Of a stretch of DNA of 64,000 bases, positions 18,399-25,628 are shown in pieces. Source of the stretch: Porphyrobacter sp. HT-58-2 (GTDB lineage Bacteria; Pseudomonadota; Alphaproteobacteria; Sphingomonadales; Sphingomonadaceae); assembly GCF_002952215.1 (NCBI RefSeq), contig NZ_CP022600.1:2976001-3040000 (forward strand), in the 5' to 3' direction. Under the pieces are notes generated by a model that was not told where the DNA came from, searched no databases, and worked only from the letters and a program-made list of their open reading frames with translations. The translations under genes were made by a program, and so were the position numbers. Position 1 is the first letter of the stretch. Every line of letters starts with the position of its first letter.

Positions 18399-18806
18399 TC
18401 AGGCCGTGCGTTCGTCGCTATTGTCGCCAGTCACCCATTTACGCGCGGTCTCGATCAGCGCGCGCTTCTCGCGTTCCTCGAAGGTCTCGTGATAGCGGCG
18501 GATCTCCAACACGATTTCGTCGGTGAGCGGCTCATCGAATTCCAGCGCGTTAAGGCCAAACTCGCTACGCGTAATGATCGCAAAGTTATTGATGATGCCA
18601 CATCGCAGGATCGCCCCCTCGCCCTCACGCATGGCATCAAGAATGGCAACCTGCGCACCCGTGCGCGACAGGTTGAGAAGAATGCAGGTATGGACCTTCT
18701 CAACTGCGACCAGTTGAGCAGGCAGACTTAAACGCAGTCGTGGAGCAGCGCGGCGACCGACAGGCACCCCTGCTTTGGCATCCTTGTCCGGATCGGGATC
18801 CACCAT
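18399..18806 (-). CDS. PilZ-domain protein 2, paralog of PilZ 1
   Basis: The PilZ core reads GRRAAPRLRLSLPAQLV, ILLNLSRTGAQVAILDAMREGE and AIITRSE, with a helical tail containing VLEIRRYHETFEEREKRALIETARKWVTGDN. The open frame runs 83 codons further upstream to 19055, but ATG 18806 has GGAAGGGAG eight bases before it and gives a 135-residue protein that aligns end to end with the 134-residue neighbour, so that start is preferred. The RxxxR motif is present, and NLSRTGA replaces the (D/N)xSxxG motif with N, which is allowed. Both genes are minus strand with a 113-base gap. Confidence 0.78.
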   Translation of the reverse strand: MVDPDPDKDAKAGVPVGRRAAPRLRLSLPAQLVAVEKVHTCILLNLSRTGAQVAILDAMREGEGAILRCGIINNFAIITRSEFGLNALEFDEPLTDEIVLEIRRYHETFEEREKRALIETARKWVTGDNSDERTA

Positions 18807-19122
18807 CGGTTGCGCTCCCTTCCGCAGCCACGTCGAAGCCCCATCGACTGGCATCACGACGTGCGACTCGGCAACGGTATCAAGTGCAACCCGCGACTGT
18901 TTAACCGAGGAAGAGCCATGCGGCAAAGGTGTCATAAGACGCATTGCATGGTCATCAGGCACGCCGACATGAGTCACGTCAGGCCGTTCAGGCTCAGAGC
19001 ACGAGCGAACGGGCCTTGCCGCTGATTGCGCCATATCTCTGACTGATCTTTGCATCCTGTCGTCGCCCCGGACCCCGCCCTTTCAATAATCGCCAGAGCT
19101 TTAAAAACGGTAAGGAACGCTC

Positions 19123-20166
19123 TCAGTCCTGGCCTTCCATCAAGCCATGCTTACGGATGCAGTGACGCAGTTGGTCATAGGTCAGGCCGAGCGCTCGCGC
19201 CGTCTGACGCTGGTTCCAGCGATGCTTGCCTAGCGCGTGGGCGAGGATTGCGCGTTCGTGCGCATCGACTGCGGCGCGCAGGTCATCGACGTTGTCATAG
19301 CCTGTGGCCGCAGGCCCGGCTGGCACCGCACCGCTTGATGCGGCAACAGGTGCCTGCGGGGAGGCGCGTCGATGTTCGGGTGGACGCGGGCGCCATGGGC
19401 TGTCGAACGGATCGAACTGCACATGGGCGATCGCCATGTCCGGCGCGTCCCAGCGATAGACCGCGCGTTCAATCACATTGCGCAGCTCGCGCACATTGCC
19501 GGGCCAAAGGTGATCCTCCAACGCTTCCATCACGTGCGGGGCAAAGCCGGGCCAGCGCTCCCAGTCGAGCTCGGCTGCCATGCGCCGCCCGAAGTACTCC
19601 GCCAGCACGCCAATATCGCCCTCACGCACGCGGAGCGGAGGCAAGGTGATGACTTCGAAACTGAGCCGATCGAGCAGATCAGCGCGAAATTCCCCCGCGG
19701 CGGCGAGAGCAGGCAGATCGTCATTGGTCGCCGCAATGATGCGCACATCGACCCGGATCGGCCGCGAGGCGCCAATGCGCGTGACCTCGCCATACTCGAC
19801 CGCGCGCAGCAAGCGTTCCTGCGCGCCCATGGAAAGCGTGCCGAGTTCATCGAGGAACAGCGTTCCCCGGTCCGCCTCCTCGAACCGCCCCGCGCGCGCT
19901 CTGGTCGCACCGGTGAAAGCCCCTGCCTCATGGCCGAACAGCTCGGCCTCAATCAGCGTTTCGGGCAAAGCAGCGCAATTCATCGTTACCAGCGGCTCGT
20001 CCCACCGGCTCGACAAGCGGTGAAGACGTTCGGCGATCAGCTCCTTGCCGGTGCCGCGCTCGCCGATCACCAGCACCGGACGGTTCATCGCCGCAGCCCG
20101 ACTGGCGCGCTCGACCGCGTCCAGAAAGGCCCCTGATTGACCAATGAACTGCGTCTCAAGCTTCAT
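19123..20166 (-). CDS. pspF: PspF, sigma-54 activator of the phage-shock operon
   Basis: PspF is the enhancer-binding AAA+ protein that activates psp genes with sigma-54 and is held inactive by PspA. The 347-residue product begins directly with the AAA+ domain and has no receiver domain, as in PspF. Walker A is GERGTGKE (35-42), the sigma-54 contact loop GAFTGA is at 82-87, and Walker B is TLFLDELG. NVRELRNVIERAVYRW follows, then a Fis-type helix-turn-helix (NQRQTARALGLTYDQLRHCI). It is transcribed divergently from the psp genes; the start at 20166 (MKLETQFIGQS) matches the family N-terminus. Confidence 0.95.
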   Translation of the reverse strand: MKLETQFIGQSGAFLDAVERASRAAAMNRPVLVIGERGTGKELIAERLHRLSSRWDEPLVTMNCAALPETLIEAELFGHEAGAFTGATRARAGRFEEADRGTLFLDELGTLSMGAQERLLRAVEYGEVTRIGASRPIRVDVRIIAATNDDLPALAAAGEFRADLLDRLSFEVITLPPLRVREGDIGVLAEYFGRRMAAELDWERWPGFAPHVMEALEDHLWPGNVRELRNVIERAVYRWDAPDMAIAHVQFDPFDSPWRPRPPEHRRASPQAPVAASSGAVPAGPAATGYDNVDDLRAAVDAHERAILAHALGKHRWNQRQTARALGLTYDQLRHCIRKHGLMEGQD

Positions 20167-20266
20167 GTCCAAACTATAGTGAAATTCCCCAATGCTTGGC
20201 AATAGAGACCAATGCCCGACCGTCACTTGCGCCAGAAAACCGCGCAAATCCGCCATTCGGGCAGTT

Positions 20267-20282
20267 TGGCACGGCGGTTGCA
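20267..20282 (+). promoter_or_regulatory. Sigma-54 promoter of the psp operon
   Basis: TGGCAC (20267-20272), five bases and TTGCA (20278-20282) match the sigma-54 -24/-12 consensus, with GG at 20268-20269 and GC at 20280-20281. Transcription would start near 20293, about 30 bases before the first psp-operon gene. PspF sites would be expected between here and the pspF start at 20166; no clear dyad was picked out by eye. Confidence 0.9.
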
Positions 20283-20323
20283 GATTGGATGGCAAGACCA
20301 CGGATACGACTTGGGAGGCCATA

Positions 20324-20509
20324 ATGATCAACCGCAATGCAAGCCAAGCCAGCTTCTGGAGCTCCAAGCTCGGCCAGGCCGCGATGGCCAGCATCGCTGC
20401 CATGGTGATGATGATCGCGCTGACATCCCAGCTTCAGCCGGGGGCGGCCAGCGCCGCTCCGCTTGGTCACCCCGCTGCCGAAGCCGGCGCCTTGATCGAG
20501 GTTGCCTGA
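20324..20509 (+). CDS. Small membrane/secreted protein at the head of the psp operon
   Basis: A 61-residue product, not recognised as any named family. The start has TTGGGAGG six bases upstream. One hydrophobic segment (AAMASIAAMVMMIALTSQL, about residues 19-37) is followed by SASAAPLGHPAAEAGALIEVA, which looks like a signal-peptidase site or a membrane anchor with a short periplasmic tail. It is the first gene behind the sigma-54 promoter and ends one base before a GTG that opens the frame leading into pspA. It is probably a stress-induced accessory of the Psp response, judged by position only. Confidence 0.65.
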   Translation: MINRNASQASFWSSKLGQAAMASIAAMVMMIALTSQLQPGAASAAPLGHPAAEAGALIEVA

Positions 20510-20798
20510 CGTGAGCGATCACGAGAATCCCCTCGGGCCGGAGCGCCCCATGCAGGCTGTCCCTCCTGCAAACGCCGGTCACACCGCGGAACCCACCCGC
20601 GATGCAGGTACCAGCGAAGCTCCGGCCCACCCTTCCCGCCTGCTGTCGGCGGGGCGCATGTCGCGGCTCGATGAAGAAATCGAAGCCTTGCGTCGCAGCC
20701 CCACCCCGACGCAATCTCGGCGCGACAACGCCCAGCCGCAGGACGAGCGAGTCGCTCCCCTCGACCGGGTCAATTCGTTTCTCGATGGAGTAGCCTTC

Positions 20799-21485
20799 AT
20801 GGGCATTTTCAGCCGCACCCGCGACATCATTGCTGCCAATTTCAACGATATGCTCGACAAGGCGGATGATCCGACCAAGATGATCCGCATGATCATCCTC
20901 GAAATGGAGGAGACCCTGGTCGAAGTCCGCGCCAGCGCGGCGCGCACCATCGCCGACCAGAAGGAAATGCACCGCCACTGCGTGAAGCTTGATCGCCTCC
21001 AGGCCGACTGGGCTGAAAAGGCGCAGCTCGCGCTGTCGAAGGACCGCGAGGATCTCGCCCGTGCGGCGCTGGTCGAAAAGAAGAAGGCTGGCGACATGGC
21101 CGAGCAGCTCAAGGCTGAAATCGCGGTGCTCGACGATGCCCTGCGCGCCTACGAGGACGATATCGCCAAATTGCAGCACCGCCTGCGCGAGGCCCGCAGC
21201 CGCCAGACCGCAATTGCCGCGCGCCTCGAAAGCGCCGAAAACCGCGTGAAACTGCGCACCCTGATGAGCACCGAGCGCACCGACGAGGCGCTGGCGCGGT
21301 TCGACCAGCTCGAACGCCGCGTCGACTACGCCGAGGGCCGCGCCGACGCTTTGCAGATCGCAGAAGGCAAGACCCCGTCGCTCGCCGATGAAATTGCCGC
21401 TCTCGCCGGGTCGGACGCGATCGACGACGAACTGGCTGCCATGAAAAAGGCGCTTGGCAAATCCGGCGAAGACAAGGGGGAATAA
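20799..21485 (+). CDS. pspA: PspA, phage-shock protein A (ESCRT-III/IM30 superfamily)
   Basis: PspA is a peripheral inner-membrane protein that binds and inhibits PspF and oligomerises on damaged membranes. The 228-residue core starts MGIFSRTRDIIAANFNDMLDKADDP, the canonical PspA N-terminal amphipathic helix and helix 1. MIRMIILEMEETLVEVRAS and long coiled-coil helices follow to residue about 190. GGAG lies eight bases before the ATG at 20799. The frame is open for a further 96 codons upstream to a GTG at 20511, with GAGG before it and only one base after the previous gene; this extension contains MSRLDEEIEALRRSP and is otherwise polar. Both a 228- and a roughly 324-residue form are possible. 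The core identity is certain; the start is not. Confidence 0.93.
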   Translation: MGIFSRTRDIIAANFNDMLDKADDPTKMIRMIILEMEETLVEVRASAARTIADQKEMHRHCVKLDRLQADWAEKAQLALSKDREDLARAALVEKKKAGDMAEQLKAEIAVLDDALRAYEDDIAKLQHRLREARSRQTAIAARLESAENRVKLRTLMSTERTDEALARFDQLERRVDYAEGRADALQIAEGKTPSLADEIAALAGSDAIDDELAAMKKALGKSGEDKGE

Positions 21486-21488
21486 GCC

Positions 21489-21794
21489 ATGGATGGAGGA
21501 GAAGTCATTGCCGCCCTGGCGCTGTTCATTGGCGCACCCTGGGTGATCCTGCACTACATCACCAAGTGGAAGACAGCCCCAACCATCACATCGGATGACG
21601 AGGTGCTGCTTGAGGAGCTCTACAACCTGGCCCGCCGGCTCGACGAACGGATGGACACGGTGGAACGGCTGGTCGCTTCGGACGACCCCGCCTTCACCCC
21701 CGCCCGCCGCCTGATCGCCGATCAGGAAAAGGACAACCAGCAGCTTCGCGAGTTGGAAGCACTGATCGCCGAGAAGAAGGGAACGACGCGATGA
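21489..21794 (+). CDS. pspB: PspB, envelope stress response membrane protein
   Basis: PspB with PspC senses membrane stress and relieves PspA inhibition. The 101-residue product has an N-terminal membrane span (VIAALALFIGAPWVILHYI) followed by a coiled-coil tail: EELYNLARRLDERMDTVERLVASDDPAFTP, then QEKDNQQLRELEALIAEKKG. The ERLVASDDP stretch corresponds to the E. coli PspB ALE-IL-DAEHP region, but the tail is longer than the 74-residue E. coli protein. It begins three bases after pspA and overlaps pspC by four bases (ATGA). Confidence 0.9.
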   Translation: MDGGEVIAALALFIGAPWVILHYITKWKTAPTITSDDEVLLEELYNLARRLDERMDTVERLVASDDPAFTPARRLIADQEKDNQQLRELEALIAEKKGTTR

Positions 21795-22165
21795 ACAGCC
21801 CCCGGACCACGCTTTACCGCGACAAGCACAACGGCAAAATCATGGGTGTTTGTGCAGGCATCGCCGACTATACCGGAGTGAACGTGTTCTGGGTCCGCCT
21901 GGCGACCATCGCTCTCACATTCGGGCTCGGCTGGCCGATCATGGCCTATTTCATCGCCGGTTTCTTCCTCAACAAGAAGCCACCGCATCTCTACCGTGAC
22001 GAAAGCGAGCAGAAGTACTGGCAGTCCGTCCGGCAGAGCCCGAAGCGCACCGCCCGCGAAATCCGCGCGAGCTTCCGCGACATCGACCGCCGCCTCGCCG
22101 CTGTCGAGCACCATTATGTCAGCAGCAACCCGCGCCTGACCGCCGAGATCGAGCGGCTGCGCTGA
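21791..22165 (+). CDS. pspC: PspC, envelope stress response membrane protein
   Basis: A 124-residue PspC-domain protein: LYRDKHNGKIMGVCAGIADYTGVNVFWVRLA is the family signature, followed by a membrane region (ATIALTFGLGWPIMAYFIAGFFL) and a cytoplasmic or periplasmic helical tail, RASFRDIDRRLAAVEHHYVSSNPRLTAEIERLR. The tail resembles the E. coli PspC end (MERYVTSDTF). It overlaps pspB by four bases, and a 34-base gap with AAAGGGGG leads to the next small gene. Confidence 0.94.
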   Translation: MNSPRTTLYRDKHNGKIMGVCAGIADYTGVNVFWVRLATIALTFGLGWPIMAYFIAGFFLNKKPPHLYRDESEQKYWQSVRQSPKRTAREIRASFRDIDRRLAAVEHHYVSSNPRLTAEIERLR

Positions 22166-22199
22166 AACCCGCAATCACACTCAAAGGGGGACGCATATC

Positions 22200-22511
22200 A
22201 TGGAAGGCTACCTGGCCCTGATGATCCCGATCATCGCATTGATGATCCCGATCGTCGCAATCTGGACCAAGCACCAGCAGAAAATCGCTGAAATGCAGGT
22301 TGGTGCCACCGCCGAGCAGACCGCCGAAAAGGCTGCGCAGTACGCCAGCCACATTCAGCGGCTCGAAGACCGGGTGCAGGTGCTCGAACGCATCGTCACC
22401 GATCGCGGCTACGACATTGCAACGCAAATCGAGGCGCTGCGCGACACGCGCCGGGTTGATGAAGCAGGCGCGGGCGTCCCGCTCGGCCTAGGCAGCAAGG
22501 AGCGCGTGTGA
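22200..22511 (+). CDS. Small membrane coiled-coil protein, psp operon (Psp-associated 1)
   Basis: A 103-residue protein of no named family. The N-terminal segment YLALMIPIIALMIPIVAIW is a single membrane span. A helix then runs KHQQKIAEMQVGATAEQTAEKAAQY to RLEDRVQVLERIVTDRGYD, ending IEALRDTRR. The (V/L)ERIVTD-GY-xxxx-EIxALRD pattern recurs in the next genes and resembles the PspB and PspC tails. AAAGGGGG precedes the ATG by nine bases. It overlaps the next gene by a GTGA/TGATG junction. It is probably part of the same membrane stress complex; inference from operon position and shared motif. Confidence 0.8.
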   Translation: MEGYLALMIPIIALMIPIVAIWTKHQQKIAEMQVGATAEQTAEKAAQYASHIQRLEDRVQVLERIVTDRGYDIATQIEALRDTRRVDEAGAGVPLGLGSKERV

Positions 22512-22867
22512 TGCAGGCGTCCGATTTTCTCCCCTATCTGGGCTGGATCATCCTAGCCTGCACCGTGCTTGGCGGGATGGGTATCCTCGTCTCGTTCCAG
22601 ACCACCCGCATGAAGATTAAGAACGGCTATCCGCTCGAAGGGATGTGGGGCCAGTCGCTGAAGCCCGGCTCGGACAAGGAAACCGCGCACCGCGTGACCC
22701 TGCTGACCCAGGAAAACGCCGAACTGCGGGCAGAGCTGGGTTCGATGAAGGACAGGCTTGCCAATGTCGAACGGATCGTCACCGACGGCGGATATCACCT
22801 CGGCGCGGAAATCGACGCCCTGCGCGACCGCGCGCTGGCAGGCCTCAAGGACAAGGGCGAAGCATAA
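22511..22867 (+). CDS. Small membrane coiled-coil protein, psp operon (Psp-associated 2)
   Basis: A 118-residue protein. After LPYLGWIILACTVLGGMGILV (one membrane span) comes a basic stretch TTRMKIKNGYPLEGMWGQSLKPGSDKE. A helix then ends in MKDRLANVERIVTDGGYHL with EIDALRDRALAGLKDKGEA. The C-terminal motif is the same as in the preceding and following proteins. The MKIKNGYPLEG segment looks like that of small uncharacterised proteins in psp loci of alphaproteobacteria, but this was not checked. The start could also be the GTG at 22508. It overlaps its successor by one base (TAATG). Confidence 0.8.
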   Translation: MQASDFLPYLGWIILACTVLGGMGILVSFQTTRMKIKNGYPLEGMWGQSLKPGSDKETAHRVTLLTQENAELRAELGSMKDRLANVERIVTDGGYHLGAEIDALRDRALAGLKDKGEA

Positions 22868-23205
22868 TGAGCTTTTGGACCGCCGCAGTCATCATCTTTG
22901 CCATCTGGGGCCTGGTGCAGATCTACACCCGTCGCCATGACCGCGAACTGGGCGTGACCCGCGATGAGGATGGCAACCCGGTCTTCGCCCCGCGTGATGA
23001 CGGGCAGGCAGCTGCGGCGCTTGAAGCTTCGCGCAGGGAGATTGCCGAACTTGCCGAACGCGTGAAGGTGCTCGAACGCATCGCCACCGATGGCAACACC
23101 AGCGATGCGCGTGAACGGGCGCGGATCGCCGCTGAGATCGAGGCGCTGCGCGGGCTGCCGAACGCGCATAATTCCGACGAACGCCAGAAGGAGCAGAGCC
23201 AGTGA
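22867..23205 (+). CDS. Small membrane coiled-coil protein, psp operon (Psp-associated 3)
   Basis: A 112-residue protein with one N-terminal span (FWTAAVIIFAIWGLVQIY), a basic/acidic linker (TRRHDRELGVTRDEDGNPVF) and a helical tail with EIAELAERVKVLERIATDGN and RIAAEIEALRGLPNAHNS. The shared motif is interrupted by an insertion, SDARERA, between LERIATD and EIEALR. It overlaps the upstream gene by one base and the next by four bases (GTGA). No family was recognised beyond the repeated operon motif. Confidence 0.8.
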   Translation: MSFWTAAVIIFAIWGLVQIYTRRHDRELGVTRDEDGNPVFAPRDDGQAAAALEASRREIAELAERVKVLERIATDGNTSDARERARIAAEIEALRGLPNAHNSDERQKEQSQ

Positions 23206-23453
23206 CCACGCCCCTTTTCGACCCCTCCATTATCACCGCCGGTTCCTCCCTGATCGCGGTCATCGTCATCGCCGCTGCTCTGCTGCGCGCCTGGCAGGGA
23301 TGGCTCGATCTCAAGCGGCACGAGCTTGAGCGTGCGCCCGAGGACAAACGCCCGGATCACGGCCTCGCGCTGGGCACGGCGCGTATCGAGATGGCGGATC
23401 TCAAGGAACGCATCCGCAAGCTGGAAGCGATCGCCAGCGGGGTGGAGCTGTGA
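23202..23453 (+). CDS. Small membrane coiled-coil protein, psp operon (Psp-associated 4)
   Basis: An 83-residue protein beginning with GTG in a GTGA overlap. One membrane span (IITAGSSLIAVIVIAAALLRAW) is followed by DLKRHELERAPEDKRPDHG and MADLKERIRKLEAIASGVEL. The C-terminal motif is cut short: only the ERIRKLEAIAS part remains and the EIxALR half is absent. It overlaps the next gene by four bases. Confidence 0.75.
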   Translation: MTTPLFDPSIITAGSSLIAVIVIAAALLRAWQGWLDLKRHELERAPEDKRPDHGLALGTARIEMADLKERIRKLEAIASGVEL

Positions 23454-23626
23454 GCGGCGCGCGCGATACCGCCACGCAGGCGGGGATCGGCCTTGGCAGC
23501 GCCATCGCCGTCGCCATCAGCTGGAGCCTCAACCAGTCGATCATCTGGGCGATCATCCACGGCTTTTTCGGCTGGTTCTACGTGATCTACCATGCTCTCA
23601 CCCGGCCGGGCGGGCTCGGCGGATAA
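23450..23626 (+). CDS. Tiny two-span membrane protein ending the psp operon
   Basis: A 58-residue product from a GTG overlapping the previous stop (GTGA). Two hydrophobic helices are visible: AGIGLGSAIAVAISWSLN and SIIWAIIHGFFGWFYVIYHAL, joined by a short NQ turn, with TRPGGLGG at the end. It lacks the coiled-coil motif of its neighbours. Aromatic residues cluster in the second span. It is the last gene of the unbroken run from the sigma-54 promoter; sufE begins 43 bases later. It is too short for many gene callers but has tight overlap and good codon use. Confidence 0.7.
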   Translation: MSGARDTATQAGIGLGSAIAVAISWSLNQSIIWAIIHGFFGWFYVIYHALTRPGGLGG

Positions 23627-23669
23627 TCACCCCTTTGCGTTGGAGTGCCGCCCTGTCTAAGGGCGGCCC

Positions 23670-24080
23670 ATGCGCACTCTTTCCGACATTCTTGAGGAAT
23701 ATGAATTCCTCGACGGCGATGACCGTTACGGCCTGCTGATCGAGCTGGGCCGTAGCCTTGAACCCATGCCCGATGCACTGAAGACCGACGCCACGCTGGT
23801 GCGCGGGTGTTCGGCGGCGGTCTGGGTCTATCCCGCAGGCACCGACGCCGAGCGCCTGCACTTCCTTGCCGACAGCAATGCCGCGATCACCAAGGGCATC
23901 GTCGCGCTTGTCATCGCCGCGGTGCAGGACAGGCCGGCCGCCGAGGTTGCCAGCATGGACGTGATGGGCGCGCTCGCCCCCTTCGATCTCAAGAACCAGC
24001 TGTCGAGCAACCGCACCCAGGGCGTGCCGAACATGATCGCGCTGGTGAAGGAACACGCCAGCCGCCTCGCCGCAGGCTGA
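23670..24080 (+). CDS. sufE: SufE-family cysteine desulfuration protein
   Basis: SufE accepts sulfur from the desulfurase SufS for Fe-S cluster building. The 136-residue product has LSDILEEYEFLDGDDRYGLLIELGRSL, then LVRGCSAAVWVYP with the sulfur-accepting Cys47, and a C-terminal LSSNRTQGVPNMIALVKEHA. Length is normal. It lies just after the psp operon with a 43-base gap, so it could share read-through or use its own promoter. No suf genes are nearby. Confidence 0.93.
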   Translation: MRTLSDILEEYEFLDGDDRYGLLIELGRSLEPMPDALKTDATLVRGCSAAVWVYPAGTDAERLHFLADSNAAITKGIVALVIAAVQDRPAAEVASMDVMGALAPFDLKNQLSSNRTQGVPNMIALVKEHASRLAAG

Positions 24081-24085
24081 GCGGC

Positions 24086-24101
24086 TGTTTCACGTGAAAC
24101 A
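24086..24101. promoter_or_regulatory. parS site (ParB centromere box)
   Basis: The 16-bp perfect palindrome TGTTTCACGTGAAACA sits in the gap six bases after the sufE stop. This is the classic bacterial parS sequence recognised by ParB. Chromosomal parS sites cluster near the replication origin, so the window probably belongs to the origin region. Perfect match and intergenic position make a chance occurrence unlikely. Confidence 0.85.
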
Positions 24102-24194
24102 GCGCGCGCAAGCCGGGGGCAAACCCCGCCGAGAGGGAGGCTAACCGGGGTCTGGAGGGGGTCTGAACCGAGTCAAGCTGCCGTTGAAACCGGC

Positions 24195-24731
24195 CTAGAT
24201 ATTGCGCCCGACCGCTTCGAATTCGTCGCCGCCCGCGCCCGCGCTGTCACGCACCACGGCAAGACCCGCTTCCTTCTGCGCCTTCAGTTCAGCCTTCAGC
24301 TTGGCCGGATCACGCGCGAAGACGAAACCGAAGCTCACCCCGCCTTCCTTGCCGATCGTCGCATGGTGGAGCTTGTGCGCCTGCACCAGCCGCTTGGCAT
24401 AGCCCTTCCTCGGCACCCACTTCCAGTAACGCTGATGCACCAGGCCATCATGCACCAGCGTGTAGATCACCCCGTAAAGGCTGATCCCCACCGCAAACCA
24501 CCACAGCCAGTCCCAGTAGAGCGAGCCGTAGATATACATCGCGGCATTGATCGTGCCGAAGACCACCGCGAACAGATCGTTCTTTTCCAGCATGTTGTCA
24601 TGCGGTTCGTGATGGTCGCGGTGCCACGCCCAGCCCCAGCCATGCATGATGTACTTGTGCGCATACCACGCGAACAGCTCCATCCCGATCAGCGAGGACA
24701 TGACGGTGAGGAAAATTTCGAGCCAGCTCAT
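24195..24731 (-). CDS. crtZ: Beta-carotene hydroxylase CrtZ
   Basis: CrtZ adds 3-hydroxyl groups to the beta-ionone rings of carotenoids. The 178-residue membrane di-iron enzyme shows the histidine boxes HKYIMH (25-30), HRDHH (37-41), HDGLVHQR and HKLHHA, with hydrophobic spans between them (LFAVVFGTINAAMYIYGSLYW, WWFAVGISLYGVIYTLV). Its ATG overlaps the crtW stop (ATGA), so the two are made together. It ends close to the parS-containing gap and is convergent with sufE. With CrtW it would give astaxanthin-type ketocarotenoids. Confidence 0.96.
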   Translation of the reverse strand: MSWLEIFLTVMSSLIGMELFAWYAHKYIMHGWGWAWHRDHHEPHDNMLEKNDLFAVVFGTINAAMYIYGSLYWDWLWWFAVGISLYGVIYTLVHDGLVHQRYWKWVPRKGYAKRLVQAHKLHHATIGKEGGVSFGFVFARDPAKLKAELKAQKEAGLAVVRDSAGAGGDEFEAVGRNI

Positions 24732-25513
24732 GCAGGCACCTTTTCAGTCAATGCGTCGCGGCCCACCCCGGCCCGGCGCGCTGCCGGGAGCGCCCACCAC
24801 GGCACATCGGGGCGGCGGTGATGTTCGAGATGATAGCCGAAATGGAAGCAGGTGGCGAGGCTCGCCAGCGTGCCGAAATCCTCGGAGCGGGTGTTGTGAC
24901 GATCCGCAAAGCGCTGCGCGTCTTCGCCGGGCTTGTGACAATGCGGGCGATAGGTGCCGAAATAAAACAGCTGCAGCGATGATCCCAGCGCGGGCAGGCC
25001 GTAGAGCAGCACGATCTGGACCATGGGAATGTCCAGCACCAGCCAGTAAATCCCGACGACAGTGTGCACGAACACCAGCGAACGCCAGCCGAAATAGCGC
25101 CGGAAGAAAGTAGCATACCAGCGCCAGAAATTGTCGGGATGATGCTCGTCGAAATCGGGATCGCCCGCATGGCCAGCCAGCTTGTGATGGGCAAAATGCG
25201 CATCGCGCAACTGCTTCCAGGCAAAGCCGGCATACAGCGCCAGCAGCACCGCGCCGATGGTGCCGTTCACACGCGGCGCGCCCGGCACGAGGCTGCCGTG
25301 CATCGCATCGTGGCAGACGATGAACACGCCCACCGAAAGCCAGCACTGCACCACCGCCAGCATCAGCGCAAAGGGCCAGTTCGACCATGTCAGATCGAAC
25401 ACGAACATGCCGTAGGCATGGATGCCCAGCCAGCTCCCGGCAATCGCCAGTGCCAGCGCAAGGCCGAGGGCGCGTTGGCGCGGACGCTGAGGCAGAGCGA
25501 AGTGCGGGTTCAT
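24728..25513 (-). CDS. crtW: Beta-carotene ketolase CrtW
   Basis: CrtW introduces 4-keto groups into beta-rings. The 261-residue product has the fatty-acid-desaturase-like histidine boxes HDAMHG, HFAHHKLAGHAGDPDFDEHHP and HLEHHRRPDVPWW, plus SLQLFYFGTYRPH typical of bacterial ketolases. Several hydrophobic spans flank them. The start at 25513 (MNPHFALPQRPRQR) avoids a non-homologous upstream frame. It is first in the crtW-crtZ operon; no other carotenoid gene is in the window. Confidence 0.93.
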   Translation of the reverse strand: MNPHFALPQRPRQRALGLALALAIAGSWLGIHAYGMFVFDLTWSNWPFALMLAVVQCWLSVGVFIVCHDAMHGSLVPGAPRVNGTIGAVLLALYAGFAWKQLRDAHFAHHKLAGHAGDPDFDEHHPDNFWRWYATFFRRYFGWRSLVFVHTVVGIYWLVLDIPMVQIVLLYGLPALGSSLQLFYFGTYRPHCHKPGEDAQRFADRHNTRSEDFGTLASLATCFHFGYHLEHHRRPDVPWWALPAARRAGVGRDALTEKVPA

Positions 25514-25628
25514 CTCAAGGGGATACGCGCAGGCGGGCCATGCGGATGCGTATAGAGCGCGCGCGGCAAACGGCAATTGCGTTTGCGCAAAACAGGATTG
25601 CGCCGCGCACGGCAGCAATGTGCCGGTT

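Noticed and set aside
18807..19055. Longer start for the second PilZ gene
   Set aside because: Adds 83 residues with no counterpart in the paralog; the internal ATG has a strong ribosome site.
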